Below are positions 33,438 through 42,617 of a stretch of 64,000 nucleotides of DNA, piece by piece. The stretch comes from Candidatus Obscuribacter phosphatis. Lineage in GTDB: Bacteria > Cyanobacteriota > Vampirovibrionia > Obscuribacterales > Obscuribacteraceae. The notes below the pieces were generated by a model that had not been told where the DNA came from, made no database searches, and worked only from the letters and a program-made list of their open reading frames with translations. Numbering within the stretch: position 1 is the first letter of the stretch; each line of letters opens with the position of its first letter. Position numbers and translations under genes: made by a program. The stretch covers positions 1-64,000 of the forward strand of contig MOYA01000006.1 in the NCBI GenBank assembly GCA_001899315.1, in the 5' to 3' direction.

Positions 33438-33469
33438 CAGAGAGAGAGTCGGGAGTGGCTCTCTCTCTG
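33438..33469 (-). terminator. Hairpin after the DHH gene, 11-bp GA/TC stem
   Basis: Arms CAGAGAGAGAG (33438-33448) and its complement (33459-33469) with a 10-nt loop, four bases beyond the stop at 33474. On the minus strand AAACCTGTTTATC follows, a weak U-tract. Confidence 0.55.
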
Positions 33470-33473
33470 TACT

Positions 33474-34442
33474 TTAACCGTCTGATGTGATCTTTGCCAC
33501 CAGTTCATGCATTACTTCGTCGGCTGCAGCATTGTCCACCTGGCAGGTGCCGGCATTGTCGTGGCCGCCGCCGCCGTACTTTAGACAGAGCTCGCCGATC
33601 TTTGTTTTTGACGAACGATTGACTATAGACTTGCCGATGGCAAAGACTGTGTTCTGTTGCTTTAGTCCCCACAGCACGTGCATCGAGATATTGGTATCCG
33701 GATAGAGCGCATAAATCATAAAGCGGTTGCCGGCAAAGATAGTCTCTTCGTTTTTGAGGTTGAGAATGATCAGATTTTTTTCGACTGTGGCGCAACGTTT
33801 GATTTGTGCCTTAAACAGCTCAGCTTGCTCGTTGTACAGCTCCACTCTTTCCATGACGTCGGGCATTTTCATAATGTCGTCTATGTCATGGTCTTTGCAA
33901 TAATCGATGAGATCCATCATCAAGTTATAGTTTGAAATTCTGAAATTGCGAAAACGACCAAGCCCGGTTCTTGGGTCCATCAGATAGTTCAAGAGCACCC
34001 AGCCCTGCGGTTCTAGAATTTCTTCTATGCTGAATTGCGCGGCATCCGCCTTGTCTACTTCTTCCATCATTTGGTTCCAGCGCGCCGGAAAGGTCTCGGC
34101 ACCGCCGAAATAGTCATAGACTACGCGGGCTGCTGACTTAGCATTGGGGTCGATGATGTGATTGTCTATTTTGTCTTTGTTTCTTATGGTTTCGCTTAAG
34201 TGGTGGTCAAAAGCTAGATGCACGCCCGGCACATAGGGCAAGTTGGTGGTGATGTCTCGGTCTGTCACCGCTACTTTGCCGTCTTGCATGTCTTTTGGGT
34301 GCACAAACAAAATGTTGTCAATCATGTTAAGGTGCTTGAGCAGAACGGCACAGACAAGTCCGTCAAAGTCGCTTCGAGTAACCAGCCGACACTTTGTGGC
34401 AACTGTTTCCTGGGAAGGAGAAGGATTCTGTGTGCTTGTCAT
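33474..34442 (-). CDS. DHH-superfamily phosphoesterase (exopolyphosphatase/nanoRNase-like)
   Basis: 322-residue Mn-dependent phosphoesterase. DHH-domain motifs: RSDFDGL (D25, D27), the namesake FDHH near residue 85, and a conserved Asp in DKADAAQ. The C-terminal DHHA1 domain ends in GGGGHDNAGTCQ. It resembles exopolyphosphatase-related proteins rather than RecJ (too short). Start ATG 34442 has GGAGA six bases upstream. Substrate (polyphosphate, short oligonucleotide or cyclic dinucleotide product) undetermined. Confidence 0.88.
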   Translation of the reverse strand: MTSTQNPSPSQETVATKCRLVTRSDFDGLVCAVLLKHLNMIDNILFVHPKDMQDGKVAVTDRDITTNLPYVPGVHLAFDHHLSETIRNKDKIDNHIIDPNAKSAARVVYDYFGGAETFPARWNQMMEEVDKADAAQFSIEEILEPQGWVLLNYLMDPRTGLGRFRNFRISNYNLMMDLIDYCKDHDIDDIMKMPDVMERVELYNEQAELFKAQIKRCATVEKNLIILNLKNEETIFAGNRFMIYALYPDTNISMHVLWGLKQQNTVFAIGKSIVNRSSKTKIGELCLKYGGGGHDNAGTCQVDNAAADEVMHELVAKITSDG

Positions 34443-34595
34443 GTGTATCTCCGCGTAAGCAATCTTGATTTCAACGGCAGGATGAAATTGGGTTAAATTA
34501 TAACTTCCATCCCCATGGGAATTAGATACCCAGTTTTATGCAATTGCAAATAAGGACCAGCCAAAATTAGAAAATTGACCCTTAAAACCTTCAAG

Positions 34596-35333
34596 ATGTG
34601 CCAAGGGGCTATGTTTCTGCTTTGCGGCTGTTTGGCGCTTTTGCTTGCGGCAAATTCTGTTGCCCATGCTGGGCCCTCGCCGAGCATGGTTTCTTGTTTC
34701 AGATTAACTCAAAGCAGCAAGCTCTACGGCGAGCCTATTTCGTTCACCTATTGCCAAGAAGGATTTTTGTGGGAAAGTCCCTCGGTGGGTCTGAATATTG
34801 TGGCGGCTGCCCCAGACTGGACGGTTCATACCTGCAATTTAAAGACAAAAACCTATTTTGACCTTCCATTAGACGCCCATGAAGGCTATATGCATAAAAC
34901 AGCGGTGGTCTTTTGGGGCCTTTCATTGCCGCGTATCCCTTTTGTAAAAGCGCAAGATAAAGACCTGCTTGGTTTAAGATGTCATGTTTATCGTATGAAA
35001 AGTGGTCTGAGCAAGGCTGAGCTTTTAGCCTTGGGCATTGCTTCAGTTGCTCAGGCTGAATTACTTACTGCTGATTCTCTCTCTTCGCGTGATTCTCTTG
35101 CTCATTACAAACCAGTATTGACCTTTTTGAGACGGCAATATGATTTGCCCGATTGGCAATCGGGCTTGCCGAACAAAAATGAAGTACCGCTTTCAATGTC
35201 GATCACGACCAAGGGTAAGAGCCAGATTGTGCTGGCCACAAGCAAAATAGAGAAAGTAAGGCTGCCGCTTTCTGTCTTTAGGTTGCCGCCGGGTTTTAAG
35301 AAAGTCAAGTCAAACAAGATTTTGGCGCCTTAA
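34596..35333 (+). CDS. Exported protein of unknown function
   Basis: About 245 residues from ATG 34596; a TTG at 34575 and an ATG at 34611 are alternatives with no decisive SD, although AAGGGG lies just before 34611. Signal peptide MFLLCGCLALLLAANSVAHA. The mature part is beta-rich (SKLYGEPISFTYC, NIVAAAPDWTVHTCNLKTKT, LLGLRCHVYRM), with four cysteines that could pair. Ends basic. No family recognised. Separate from the fatty-acid-type genes that begin 70 bp downstream. Confidence 0.7.
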   Translation: MCQGAMFLLCGCLALLLAANSVAHAGPSPSMVSCFRLTQSSKLYGEPISFTYCQEGFLWESPSVGLNIVAAAPDWTVHTCNLKTKTYFDLPLDAHEGYMHKTAVVFWGLSLPRIPFVKAQDKDLLGLRCHVYRMKSGLSKAELLALGIASVAQAELLTADSLSSRDSLAHYKPVLTFLRRQYDLPDWQSGLPNKNEVPLSMSITTKGKSQIVLATSKIEKVRLPLSVFRLPPGFKKVKSNKILAP

Positions 35334-35403
35334 TTAATCACTGCCAACGGTCTTAGCCAGGCCATGCTGCTATAACTAGCGAGGCAGTTTTTATGGGTTT
35401 GTC

Positions 35404-36249
35404 ATGAGTCTCAAGAATAAGGTTCTTTTTGTCACCGGCGCTTCGCGTGGTATTGGTTTGGCTATTGCTTTGCGCGCCGCCCGAGACGGAGCCCGCATAG
35501 CGGTGTGCGCCAAGACTGTCAGCGAAGATAGTCGCCTACCGGGCACCATTTATACTGCCGCTAAAGAAATAGAAGAAGCGGGCGGCCAAGCTCTAGCCAT
35601 TCAACTTGATGTGCGCGATGAAGAGCAGGTTAGGCATGCCATGCAAAGAACAGTAGAGGCTTTTGGCGGTATCGATATTGTCGTCAATAATGCCGGTGCT
35701 ATTCAACTTTCAAACACTGAAAATACAGAAATGAAGCGCTATGACTTGATGCACAGCATCAATGCCCGGGCTGTTTTTATGGTGACCAAGTATGCTCTGC
35801 CCCATCTAAAGCAAAGCAGCAACGCCCATGTTCTCAATCTCTCGCCGCCTATAAATCTTGACCCCGGTTGGTTTGCAGAAAACGTTGCCTATACTGTTTC
35901 AAAGTACGGTATGAGTCTTTATACCTTAGGCATGGCTCGTGAATTTAAAAAATATCGCATTGCCGTAAATTCTCTTTGGCCCGAAACAGCAATCGATACA
36001 AGCGCTGTGCGCAATCTTTTAGGCGGTGAAGCGAGTGTGAAACGTTCGCGCAAAGCCGACATTATGGCTGACGCCGCCCACTATATTTTTGAACAAGATG
36101 CCGGTACGTTCACTGGGCAATTTTTGCTCGACGGCGAGGTTCTAAAGCAATCTGGCGTTAATGATCTAAGCCAGTATTCCTGCGTGCCGGGCAACGATCT
36201 AATACCTGATTTCTTCATCGGCGCCGCCCCCGACAAAGTGAAATTCTGA
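35404..36249 (+). CDS. Short-chain dehydrogenase/reductase, HSDL2-like
   Basis: 281-residue NAD(P)-dependent oxidoreductase. Rossmann motif TGASRGIG (11-18), NNAG near 98, catalytic YTVSKYGMS (Tyr/Lys near 165-169). LNLSPPINLDPGWF and the following helix closely resemble the HSDL2 subgroup linked to fatty-acid metabolism. Its stop overlaps the start of the enoyl-CoA hydratase gene (TGATG), so the two proteins probably act in one acyl-CoA pathway. Confidence 0.92.
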   Translation: MSLKNKVLFVTGASRGIGLAIALRAARDGARIAVCAKTVSEDSRLPGTIYTAAKEIEEAGGQALAIQLDVRDEEQVRHAMQRTVEAFGGIDIVVNNAGAIQLSNTENTEMKRYDLMHSINARAVFMVTKYALPHLKQSSNAHVLNLSPPINLDPGWFAENVAYTVSKYGMSLYTLGMAREFKKYRIAVNSLWPETAIDTSAVRNLLGGEASVKRSRKADIMADAAHYIFEQDAGTFTGQFLLDGEVLKQSGVNDLSQYSCVPGNDLIPDFFIGAAPDKVKF

Positions 36250-37046
36250 TGCTTGAATTTAAGCAGTTTGCTCTATCTATAGACGAACGAGGCGAAAGCA
36301 AGGTCGCCAGACTCTTGCTCAATAAGCCCGAAAAATTAAACAGCATGCCGCTGGCTTTCTTTGATGAATTTAGAGAAGCTATAGATAAACTGGCTGAACT
36401 AGGGGCGAGAGCTTTAGTTATCTCGGCTCAGGGTAAGCACTTTAGCGCCGGCATAGATTTGGCGGTGCTTTCCCAGGCTGATCTTTTAGCCAATCAAAGC
36501 GAGCAAGAAAAAGAAAGATTGAAAGAGCTAATTGCTCGTTTGCAGGCTGGTTTTGCTCTTTTGCCCAGCGCCCCTTTTGTCTCTATAGTTGCAGTAGATG
36601 GACTGTGTTTGGGGGCTGGTCTAGATCTGGTCAGCGCTTGCGACATTTGTTTGGCAACCGAGACGGCTCGATTTAGCATAGAAGAAATCAATGTTGGTTT
36701 GATGGCAGACCTGGGTTCTTTGCAAAGACTGCCCAGACGCATGCATCAAGGGCTGGTTAGAAAGATGGCTCTGAGCGGCGAGCGAGTCTCAGCCCGCGCT
36801 CTATTTAGCGCCGGTCTGGTGGTGGAAGTCTTTGAGAATGCTGCCGCCATGGAAGAAGCCGCTCTCAAATTGGCGGCAGTGATAGCAGCCAAAGAACCTT
36901 CAGCTATTAGGGCAAGCAAATTAGCATTAGCTTTTAATGAGGGAAAAACAGAGGCAGAGTCGCTAAGCTATTGTGCAGAGTTGCAAGCTGAATACCTCAA
37001 TGTTGCGGCTGTTCAAGAAAGAGTAAGAGCTATTCTCAAGCGTTAG
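36249..37046 (+). CDS. Enoyl-CoA hydratase/isomerase (dienoyl-CoA isomerase-like)
   Basis: 265-residue crotonase-fold enzyme. GKHFSAGIDL forms the oxyanion hole/CoA site, DGLCLGAGLDLVSACDI the second glycine of the hole. IEEINVGLMADLGSLQRLP has the Asp position characteristic of delta3,5-delta2,4-dienoyl-CoA isomerases (ECH1 type) rather than the hydratase Glu. That suggests a role in oxidation of unsaturated fatty acids. Coupled to the preceding SDR by a one-base overlap. Confidence 0.9.
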   Translation: MLEFKQFALSIDERGESKVARLLLNKPEKLNSMPLAFFDEFREAIDKLAELGARALVISAQGKHFSAGIDLAVLSQADLLANQSEQEKERLKELIARLQAGFALLPSAPFVSIVAVDGLCLGAGLDLVSACDICLATETARFSIEEINVGLMADLGSLQRLPRRMHQGLVRKMALSGERVSARALFSAGLVVEVFENAAAMEEAALKLAAVIAAKEPSAIRASKLALAFNEGKTEAESLSYCAELQAEYLNVAAVQERVRAILKR

Positions 37047-37055
37047 ATTGACCTT

Positions 37056-37841
37056 ATGAGCTTGATTTACCATAAATTCGCCTCCACCCTGCAAGACCAC
37101 AGCCACAGACCATTTCCGCTGTCTGAACAGCCTTGGGTGATGAATCAGCGTTGGTCTAATCTGCTATTTGCCCACTGGCCTTTTCAGGCAGAAATGGTGA
37201 GAAAGCTTGTGCCGGATTGCTTTGAGCTAGATCTTTATGATGGGCAAGCCTATATCGGCGTCGTGCCATTTTATATGTCCGAAGTTAGTCCGCGCTTTCT
37301 GCCCAGTCTGCCCTGGCTCTCCTATTTTCCAGAGTTGAATGTGCGCACCTATGTTAGGTACAAAGGGCAAGCGGGGGTATATTTCTTTAGTCTCGACGCG
37401 GCCAATTTTGTCGCTGTTTATCTGGCTCGCACCCTCTATAAATTGCCTTACTATAATGCAGTCATGTCTATAACTGAAAAGCAAGGACAGTTTGAATACA
37501 CAAGCAGACGCAAGGGCAGGCAAAGATCTCTTGCCCCAGATCAAGCCCTTGTCGGTGAGGCCGATCTGGTGGTCAGCTATAGCGGCAAGGGCAGTGTCTT
37601 TAAAAGCGAGACCGGCACTCTTGAGCATTTCTTGACCGAGCGCTACTGCCTATTTACTGAGTTTGCCGGCAAGGTCTATCGTGGTGAAATTCACCACCGG
37701 CAGTGGCCTTTGCAGCGAGCCGAAGCGCGCTTTCAGGTCAATACTATGCTCAAGCCGCTTGGTCTAGAGCCTCAGGGTGAGCCGCACTTGCTCTTTACTG
37801 CCGGTGTCGATACGGTAGAATGGGCGATCGCTTTGGTCTAG
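37056..37841 (+). CDS. DUF2071 (YqjF-like) protein
   Basis: 261 residues. QRWSNLLFAHWPFQAEMVRK, DGQAYIGVVPFYM, LPWLSYFPELNVRTYV and GVYFFSLDAAN are the DUF2071/YqjF hallmarks. The fold is related to acetoacetate decarboxylase, but no reaction is established. It starts 9 bp after the isomerase stop, so SDR, isomerase and DUF2071 form one operon. ATG 37056 is used; ATG 37140 within MNQRW would give a shorter form. Confidence 0.88.
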   Translation: MSLIYHKFASTLQDHSHRPFPLSEQPWVMNQRWSNLLFAHWPFQAEMVRKLVPDCFELDLYDGQAYIGVVPFYMSEVSPRFLPSLPWLSYFPELNVRTYVRYKGQAGVYFFSLDAANFVAVYLARTLYKLPYYNAVMSITEKQGQFEYTSRRKGRQRSLAPDQALVGEADLVVSYSGKGSVFKSETGTLEHFLTERYCLFTEFAGKVYRGEIHHRQWPLQRAEARFQVNTMLKPLGLEPQGEPHLLFTAGVDTVEWAIALV

Positions 37842-37858
37842 TGTTTTTGCTTTGGCTG

Positions 37859-39016
37859 TCAGGGCTTAGCCAAGATTTCTGAGAGTGTTTGCAGTGTCTC
37901 TGAGCCTTTGGCATTTCTCACTGGCAAGAAAAGTTTTTCACCTTTTAGCACCGCCAGTAGTTGCGCACTAATTTGTCCTGAGCTTTGATCAAAATGTCGA
38001 AAATTTAGTGTCAGTTCGGAAGATTTGGTCGGCTTGATAGCCGCAGTCGTCGCCGGCTGTCGCAAGTATGATAAGGCTTGCAGCTGGGTTGAAACCGGCT
38101 TGCTTGAATCGGGTAGGGCTGCTTCTCTGCTTAACTTGAAAAAGGAAGGACGCCCAGCGCCGCCATAAATACTGCTGACGATTTCGGTGCGGGTGCCGGC
38201 TTCGCTGACGCCGATGCCGACATAGTTGCGAGAATAGATTGTGCCGCTGCGAAAAGCAGCCAGACGAGCCTGTTTAGACATTGTGGACAGTTCTTTAGCC
38301 GGGACGAATACCGACGAAAAAGTGAGACCCGAGTCTAGATTAATAGACCTGGTCGCTTTAGTCTGTACATCGATGCCGTCTATCTTTCCTTGCCAGATAC
38401 GTTCAGATTGTTGCCCAATTTGAACGGTCTTGCCTTTCCAGGTATCGGCCCTAAGCTCGGTGCCTTCTTTGACAAGACTAGCCTTTTTTGGCAAGAGCAA
38501 TTGCCAATCGCCGTCGGTCATTTTTAAGACGGCGTCGTCGTTCATCTTGAGGGCTAACTTGCCGTCATGACTTTCAGTTATAGCCTTTATAGAACCTCTA
38601 GTTAGACTTTGCGGGAAAACCAGGGAAGCACCTTGAGGATGAGCAAATGCGATAGCCGGTTCTTCGCCGACCTTTAGAAACTTGGCGGCACTGACGGGAC
38701 CAAGGCGGCTTTCGGCAAATTTTAGAGAGCTGGGTAGACTAGCGAAAGACTTTGAGATTAGGGCTTGGCTCGACATGCCCTCCATCGCTGAAAGTTCGGT
38801 AGCCGGTAGAAATTCTGCCGCTCTCTTAAGGCTTTCGCCGAAGATTTTGCCTCGACAAGCCAGCAAGCCGGCACCAGCAGCTATAGATAGAGCGGCGATA
38901 GCGGCGGCGCTTTTGACATTCTCTTCCAGTAATAATTTCTCAGCTGCGCTTGCCTCAGCCCGGTCAACCGGCTCAGTCGCTTGTTTCGTAGATGGTGACT
39001 GGTTTTGATCGAACAT
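37859..39016 (-). CDS. Uncharacterised protein with one hydrophobic segment
   Basis: 385 residues from ATG 39016 (TGGAAG nearby); a TTG at 39076 would extend it by 20 residues. A Gln/Thr/Ala-rich head precedes a hydrophobic stretch at ~37-52 (SAAAIAALSIAAGAGLLAC). The rest is beta-rich with repeats of short strands (DGKLALKMNDDAVLKMTDGD), and no family is recognised. It converges with the DUF2071 gene (17-bp gap) and diverges from the LysM/EF-hand gene. Confidence 0.7.
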   Translation of the reverse strand: MFDQNQSPSTKQATEPVDRAEASAAEKLLLEENVKSAAAIAALSIAAGAGLLACRGKIFGESLKRAAEFLPATELSAMEGMSSQALISKSFASLPSSLKFAESRLGPVSAAKFLKVGEEPAIAFAHPQGASLVFPQSLTRGSIKAITESHDGKLALKMNDDAVLKMTDGDWQLLLPKKASLVKEGTELRADTWKGKTVQIGQQSERIWQGKIDGIDVQTKATRSINLDSGLTFSSVFVPAKELSTMSKQARLAAFRSGTIYSRNYVGIGVSEAGTRTEIVSSIYGGAGRPSFFKLSREAALPDSSKPVSTQLQALSYLRQPATTAAIKPTKSSELTLNFRHFDQSSGQISAQLLAVLKGEKLFLPVRNAKGSETLQTLSEILAKP

Positions 39017-39221
39017 AGCTTCCACAATACTAAGTAGCGATTGTGGCAAATTACTGTCAAATCGGTGTTGCTTCAAAAATTTTATTTGCCAAAGTGGTGG
39101 CTTTTGTTATGATGTCAAGACGGTAACTTTCGTCCATTCTGCATTATGCAGCAGGCACAGTCGTCTCCATCAGGCATTTTTTAGTCAGCTCCCTCTTTAC
39201 CAATTATTCAGGTGCTTTTCT

Positions 39222-40289
39222 ATGAGCATAGAGCGTTTCGAACAGAGCCGCGGCTCTGACACGCCGCCGTCGGCGCTTAGTCTCGGCAGTCTCACTGAAG
39301 GTGCAGATCGTTCTTTGCGATTTTCTGCTCTTCCGCAGGCAGATCAAAACACTGCTGCCGGTGGATATTTGGATATGACCGACCCTTATAAAGCAGCCGG
39401 TGTAACTGCCGGCGCTGATGCGGGCAAAGCTGCTGCACCAGCAGATAAGCCGGTTGATGCTGCGGCTGCTGCACCAGTCGAGAAGCAAGCCGACGATCCT
39501 GCTGCCGCACCAGTTGCAGTGCCGACTGAGAAGCAAGGTGACGATCCTACTGCGGCACCAGTTGCAGTACCAGCCGAGAAGCAAGCCGACGATCCTGCTG
39601 CCGCACCAGCCGCGGTGCCAACTGAAAAGCAAGCTGACGCTCCTGCTGCTGCACCCGCGGAAAAGCCTGTCAGCTGGGCCGATGCTGCCCGCGAGCAGGC
39701 ACAGAAACCGGTCAATGCCGACCAGGCTGGAGAATATGAAATTACCAGGGGTGATACTTTAAGCGGCATAGCTGCCCGTATGCTCAAGCAGAATAATCAG
39801 GAAGTTTCGAGAGCATCTGTGCAAGAAGAGATGAAGCGACTTTTGGAGTTGAATCCCGAGTTGAAGGCTAATCCAGATTTGATTAGAGCTGGTGATAAGC
39901 TTAAGGTCTCGGCTTCACCTGATGATAAGCCGCAGCAGGCAGCAGCCGCTGATGCCAAGGCAGACCCTCGAAGAGTGGAAAATACTGAAGTACCTGCAGT
40001 CGCTGCCAACCCAGAGCAGAATCCGATGTATGCCAGATTGAGTCCCGAACAGAAAGCCATGGCTCGCCAAGGCTGGGAGAAGTTTCTTGGCTCGACCGAT
40101 AAGGATGGTTCAGGTACTATCAGCCAAGATGAACTGATTGCCAATGCTAGAAAGTCGCTTGGACCGGCTGATGCTGAGAGAGAAGCGAAATGGCGTTTCA
40201 GATCGATAGACAGAGATCGAAACGGACAAATTGATTTTGATGAGATGCTGCCTGTGATACTGGGTAAAATGACACAGGGTCGCAAATAG
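39222..40289 (+). CDS. LysM domain plus paired EF-hands with Ala/Pro repeat linker
   Basis: 355 residues, ATG with AGGTG seven bases upstream. Residues ~75-148 are about four imperfect EKQADDPAAAPVAVPT-type repeats. A LysM domain (171-229) begins YEITRGDTLSGIAARML and ends IRAGDKLKVS; it contains an insertion of ~12 residues. Two canonical EF-hand loops follow: D293-E304 (DKDGSGTISQDE) and D330-E341 (DRDRNGQIDFDE), with calcium ligands at positions 1, 3, 5, 9 and 12. No signal peptide is present, unusual for a peptidoglycan-binding module. It may be a Ca-responsive wall-associated or exported protein. Confidence 0.82.
   Translation: MSIERFEQSRGSDTPPSALSLGSLTEGADRSLRFSALPQADQNTAAGGYLDMTDPYKAAGVTAGADAGKAAAPADKPVDAAAAAPVEKQADDPAAAPVAVPTEKQGDDPTAAPVAVPAEKQADDPAAAPAAVPTEKQADAPAAAPAEKPVSWADAAREQAQKPVNADQAGEYEITRGDTLSGIAARMLKQNNQEVSRASVQEEMKRLLELNPELKANPDLIRAGDKLKVSASPDDKPQQAAAADAKADPRRVENTEVPAVAANPEQNPMYARLSPEQKAMARQGWEKFLGSTDKDGSGTISQDELIANARKSLGPADAEREAKWRFRSIDRDRNGQIDFDEMLPVILGKMTQGRK
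39480..39660 (+). repeat. Imperfect tandem repeats coding for the Ala/Pro linker
   Basis: About three 57-60-bp degenerate units, each containing GAGAAGCAAG-type (EKQ) and GACGATCCT (DDP) steps, within the LysM/EF-hand gene. The units differ at several third positions, so the expansion is older than that in 32451-32498. Confidence 0.75.
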
Positions 40290-40776
40290 AGTACGTTTTG
40301 AAGTTATGTTGGTTGTATGCATGTGCGCGAACAGCTTTGTGCGGTTGTTGCCCAATCGTCTAGTGTAGTAGCGAATTCTTTCCGTGAATTCGTTCAATAT
40401 CGCAGACCTAGCCTTTATCAAAAGCGAAGAGACCGATTGGGCGGCGATATGGATGTGATTCGACGGGTGGTGTAGTGAAGCTACGGTTTCTACAAGATGC
40501 AGCGAAATCCAATCAAAAGCATCACTTATTGGAATTTGGGTTTGTGTGTGTTTGTTGTGTCACCAGTAGCTAAGGCTGTGGTCTTAAGCCAAAATGTCTG
40601 CTTTTGCACACATCTTGAGAGAACCGGAATTTTAGTTTGTGTAGAGTTTTCGATCGATGGGCATGAACTATTTTGTAGGACTTTCATTCGGAAAGTTTGT
40701 TTGATAAATAGGAGCATTGGCTGCGGCTATTTAGATAAGTTTCAATGAAAGCTATCAGAGGAAGACTTATTTAGAG
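40290..40776. other. Intergenic region, no gene seen
   Basis: 487 bp. Short ORFs here lack SD and plausible composition. A short inverted repeat GAATTC-N7-GAATTC near 40373-40391 is the only structure, possibly the end of the LysM transcript. Confidence 0.5.
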
Positions 40777-41409
40777 ATGACGAATATCATTATCAATTTG
40801 CGAGACTGCAAGGTGTCGGCAAATGTCTCGGGGCTTGCATATACTCACTTGAGTTCTTTTCGGCAGTGGCTTGAGAGTTATCTCGAGCAAAGAAGAGAGG
40901 CTCTGAGAGAGGACGAGATCATTCCGTACGGCTGGTGCCCAATTCGCCTGAGAAAGTGCGCGGGAGTGCTTCACTTGCAGGAGCCTGATTTTGATAAAGA
41001 TCCCTTAAATCATTGGCGCTCTGAATTGAGTACTAGTTTGATTGTTAGAGAGCAGCAGGCGGAAGTGTTTAGGAAGATCGATTTGTTCGATGACCTAAGG
41101 GAAGTGCCGTCAATGTTTAATCAGAAAGTCACTGCCGTAAACGGTGTCTTTGGTTCAAAGAGAATATTTTTGAGCCGAACTGCAGTGGACGATCCGTTGG
41201 ACTCAGGCTGGCACTGCGGAAATCTTGACGATGATAGTGAGGATGATCAACTCGAAGCAATATATGCCTATCAGCTTTTGAAAATTAGACCATCTCTATT
41301 ACAGGCTATGAGCCTTCCTCAGAACTTTCTGATTGTGTTTGAAGGTGATCAGATTCAAGATGTTGTGAACGATGAAGATCAGTCTGTGTGGAAGATAACT
41401 AGCAAATGA
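40777..41409 (+). CDS. Imm33/DUF2185-like protein
   Basis: 210 residues. The C-terminal ~100 match the pattern of the DUF2185/Imm33 fold: KRIFLSRTAVDDPLDSGWHC, a Glu-rich segment, then an amphipathic helix (LEAIYAYQLLKIRPSLLQAM) and FLIVFEGDQI. Proteins of this kind occur as immunity partners of polymorphic toxins and also alone. The N-terminal half is unrecognised. No adjacent toxin gene is visible. It is followed after 12 bp by the 41422 gene. Confidence 0.6.
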   Translation: MTNIIINLRDCKVSANVSGLAYTHLSSFRQWLESYLEQRREALREDEIIPYGWCPIRLRKCAGVLHLQEPDFDKDPLNHWRSELSTSLIVREQQAEVFRKIDLFDDLREVPSMFNQKVTAVNGVFGSKRIFLSRTAVDDPLDSGWHCGNLDDDSEDDQLEAIYAYQLLKIRPSLLQAMSLPQNFLIVFEGDQIQDVVNDEDQSVWKITSK

Positions 41410-41421
41410 AGAGGACGTAAC

Positions 41422-41979
41422 ATGGGCGTGACTATTCACTATCAGGGAAGACTGCGCTCTCCAGAGAGTTTGGAGACATTGATGCAGAGTTGCCGCGACT
41501 TTGCATCTGCTTCAAATGATTGGAAGTTTAAAGAAGTGGCTGAATCGAAGACCTTGATGAGAGTGGTGAACGGACAGAACCAAGATTACCAGGGTTTTGT
41601 CATAGGCGTAATCGTCCAACCACCAGGCTTATGCGATCCGCTTGGTTTCGAGTTCGATAACTCTTTTTTCCTTCAAGATTACTGCAAGACCCAGTTTTCC
41701 GGAGCCTCTGTTCATATTCAGGTGATCTCCTTATTGAAACTGATAGAACCTTTTTTCGAAGAACTAAAAGTCATAGACGAGGGCGAATATTGGGGAGCAA
41801 GCAACGAAGAAACCTTGCATAGGTTGATGCAAGAATGTAATCAATGGATGTTGGAAACAAAACGAGGTAACCCTGATTATATCGGGCCTATTGTTCAAGA
41901 GAATGGACGAATCGCTGACTTGGTCCGGGTTGAGAGAAGTTCAAAAGACAGCTGGCTCTCAAAACTGTTTAAGAAATAA
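41422..41979 (+). CDS. Uncharacterised protein paired with the Imm33-like gene
   Basis: 185 residues, ATG with AGAGGA six bases upstream. Starts MGVTIHYQGRLRSPESLETL, followed by FVIGVIVQPPGLCDPLGFEFD and a helix ending NQWMLETKRGN; C-terminus basic (WLSKLFKK). The opening MGVxIHYxGR is seen in a recurrent orphan family of bacteria, function unknown. No membrane segment. The 12-bp spacing suggests co-translation with the preceding gene. Confidence 0.65.
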   Translation: MGVTIHYQGRLRSPESLETLMQSCRDFASASNDWKFKEVAESKTLMRVVNGQNQDYQGFVIGVIVQPPGLCDPLGFEFDNSFFLQDYCKTQFSGASVHIQVISLLKLIEPFFEELKVIDEGEYWGASNEETLHRLMQECNQWMLETKRGNPDYIGPIVQENGRIADLVRVERSSKDSWLSKLFKK

Positions 41980-42617
41980 CTGCGCCCAGGGCAACCCAGA
42001 TCCATCAGCGCAAGATTCTCCGCCAGGTTTGAAGAGCTAAAGCTTTTGCAGCAGTAGTAGAAGGCAAAGCAGCGGCAACTAATTATTCAAATGAAGATGA
42101 GGTGCCTACTTTCTTGCCCCTTTGGGAGTCAGGCACCTAGGTATTCGTAGTTGATTTTGTGCAAGAAAAGTTTTTTGTTTTTTAGGGAAGTTTTGAGGGA
42201 GTCGCCATACTTTGAGTAGAGTAGCATCACGGGACTAATTGCCTTACTTGTGGTCAATTTGATTGAATTGGAATTTGGTCATTTAGAAGCCAAAGACAGC
42301 AACCTTTTGAAGCGCAGCCGGAAGACAGCTAGGTCAATTTGATTTTCAGCTAATTCCAGAGCTTGCCGCTTGGGTTTCCCTTTTCTAAGGGAAATGGGCT
42401 GCTGAGTCTTCTGTTTCTATTCACTGCGAGCTGATGGAATTTTTAGAGAGTATGCAATCTAGATAACATACAAATCAGTGTTTCAATTCCCGTCAAGACT
42501 CTCCGGCTTTGAAAAGCGGCTTCGACTAACCTGGTAGTCAAGTGTTTTATTGTCCTGAATCGTAAGGGTATATAGAACTAGGTTCTACTACCGGGAGGCT
42601 CTTTAGTTGCAAGTCTG
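41980..42617. other. Intergenic region with two hairpins
   Basis: 638 bp without a gene. It holds AGGTGCCT (42100-42107) pairing with AGGCACCT (42131-42138), and TTTCCCTT-TTCT-AAGGGAAA near 42376-42395. Neither has a T-run. GGTATATAGAA near 42567 may be a -10 region for the next gene. Confidence 0.5.

Noticed and set aside
41980-42617. tRNA or structured RNA gene
   Set aside because: Hairpins exist but no cloverleaf, no GGTTCGA-type T-loop and no known riboswitch core were seen.
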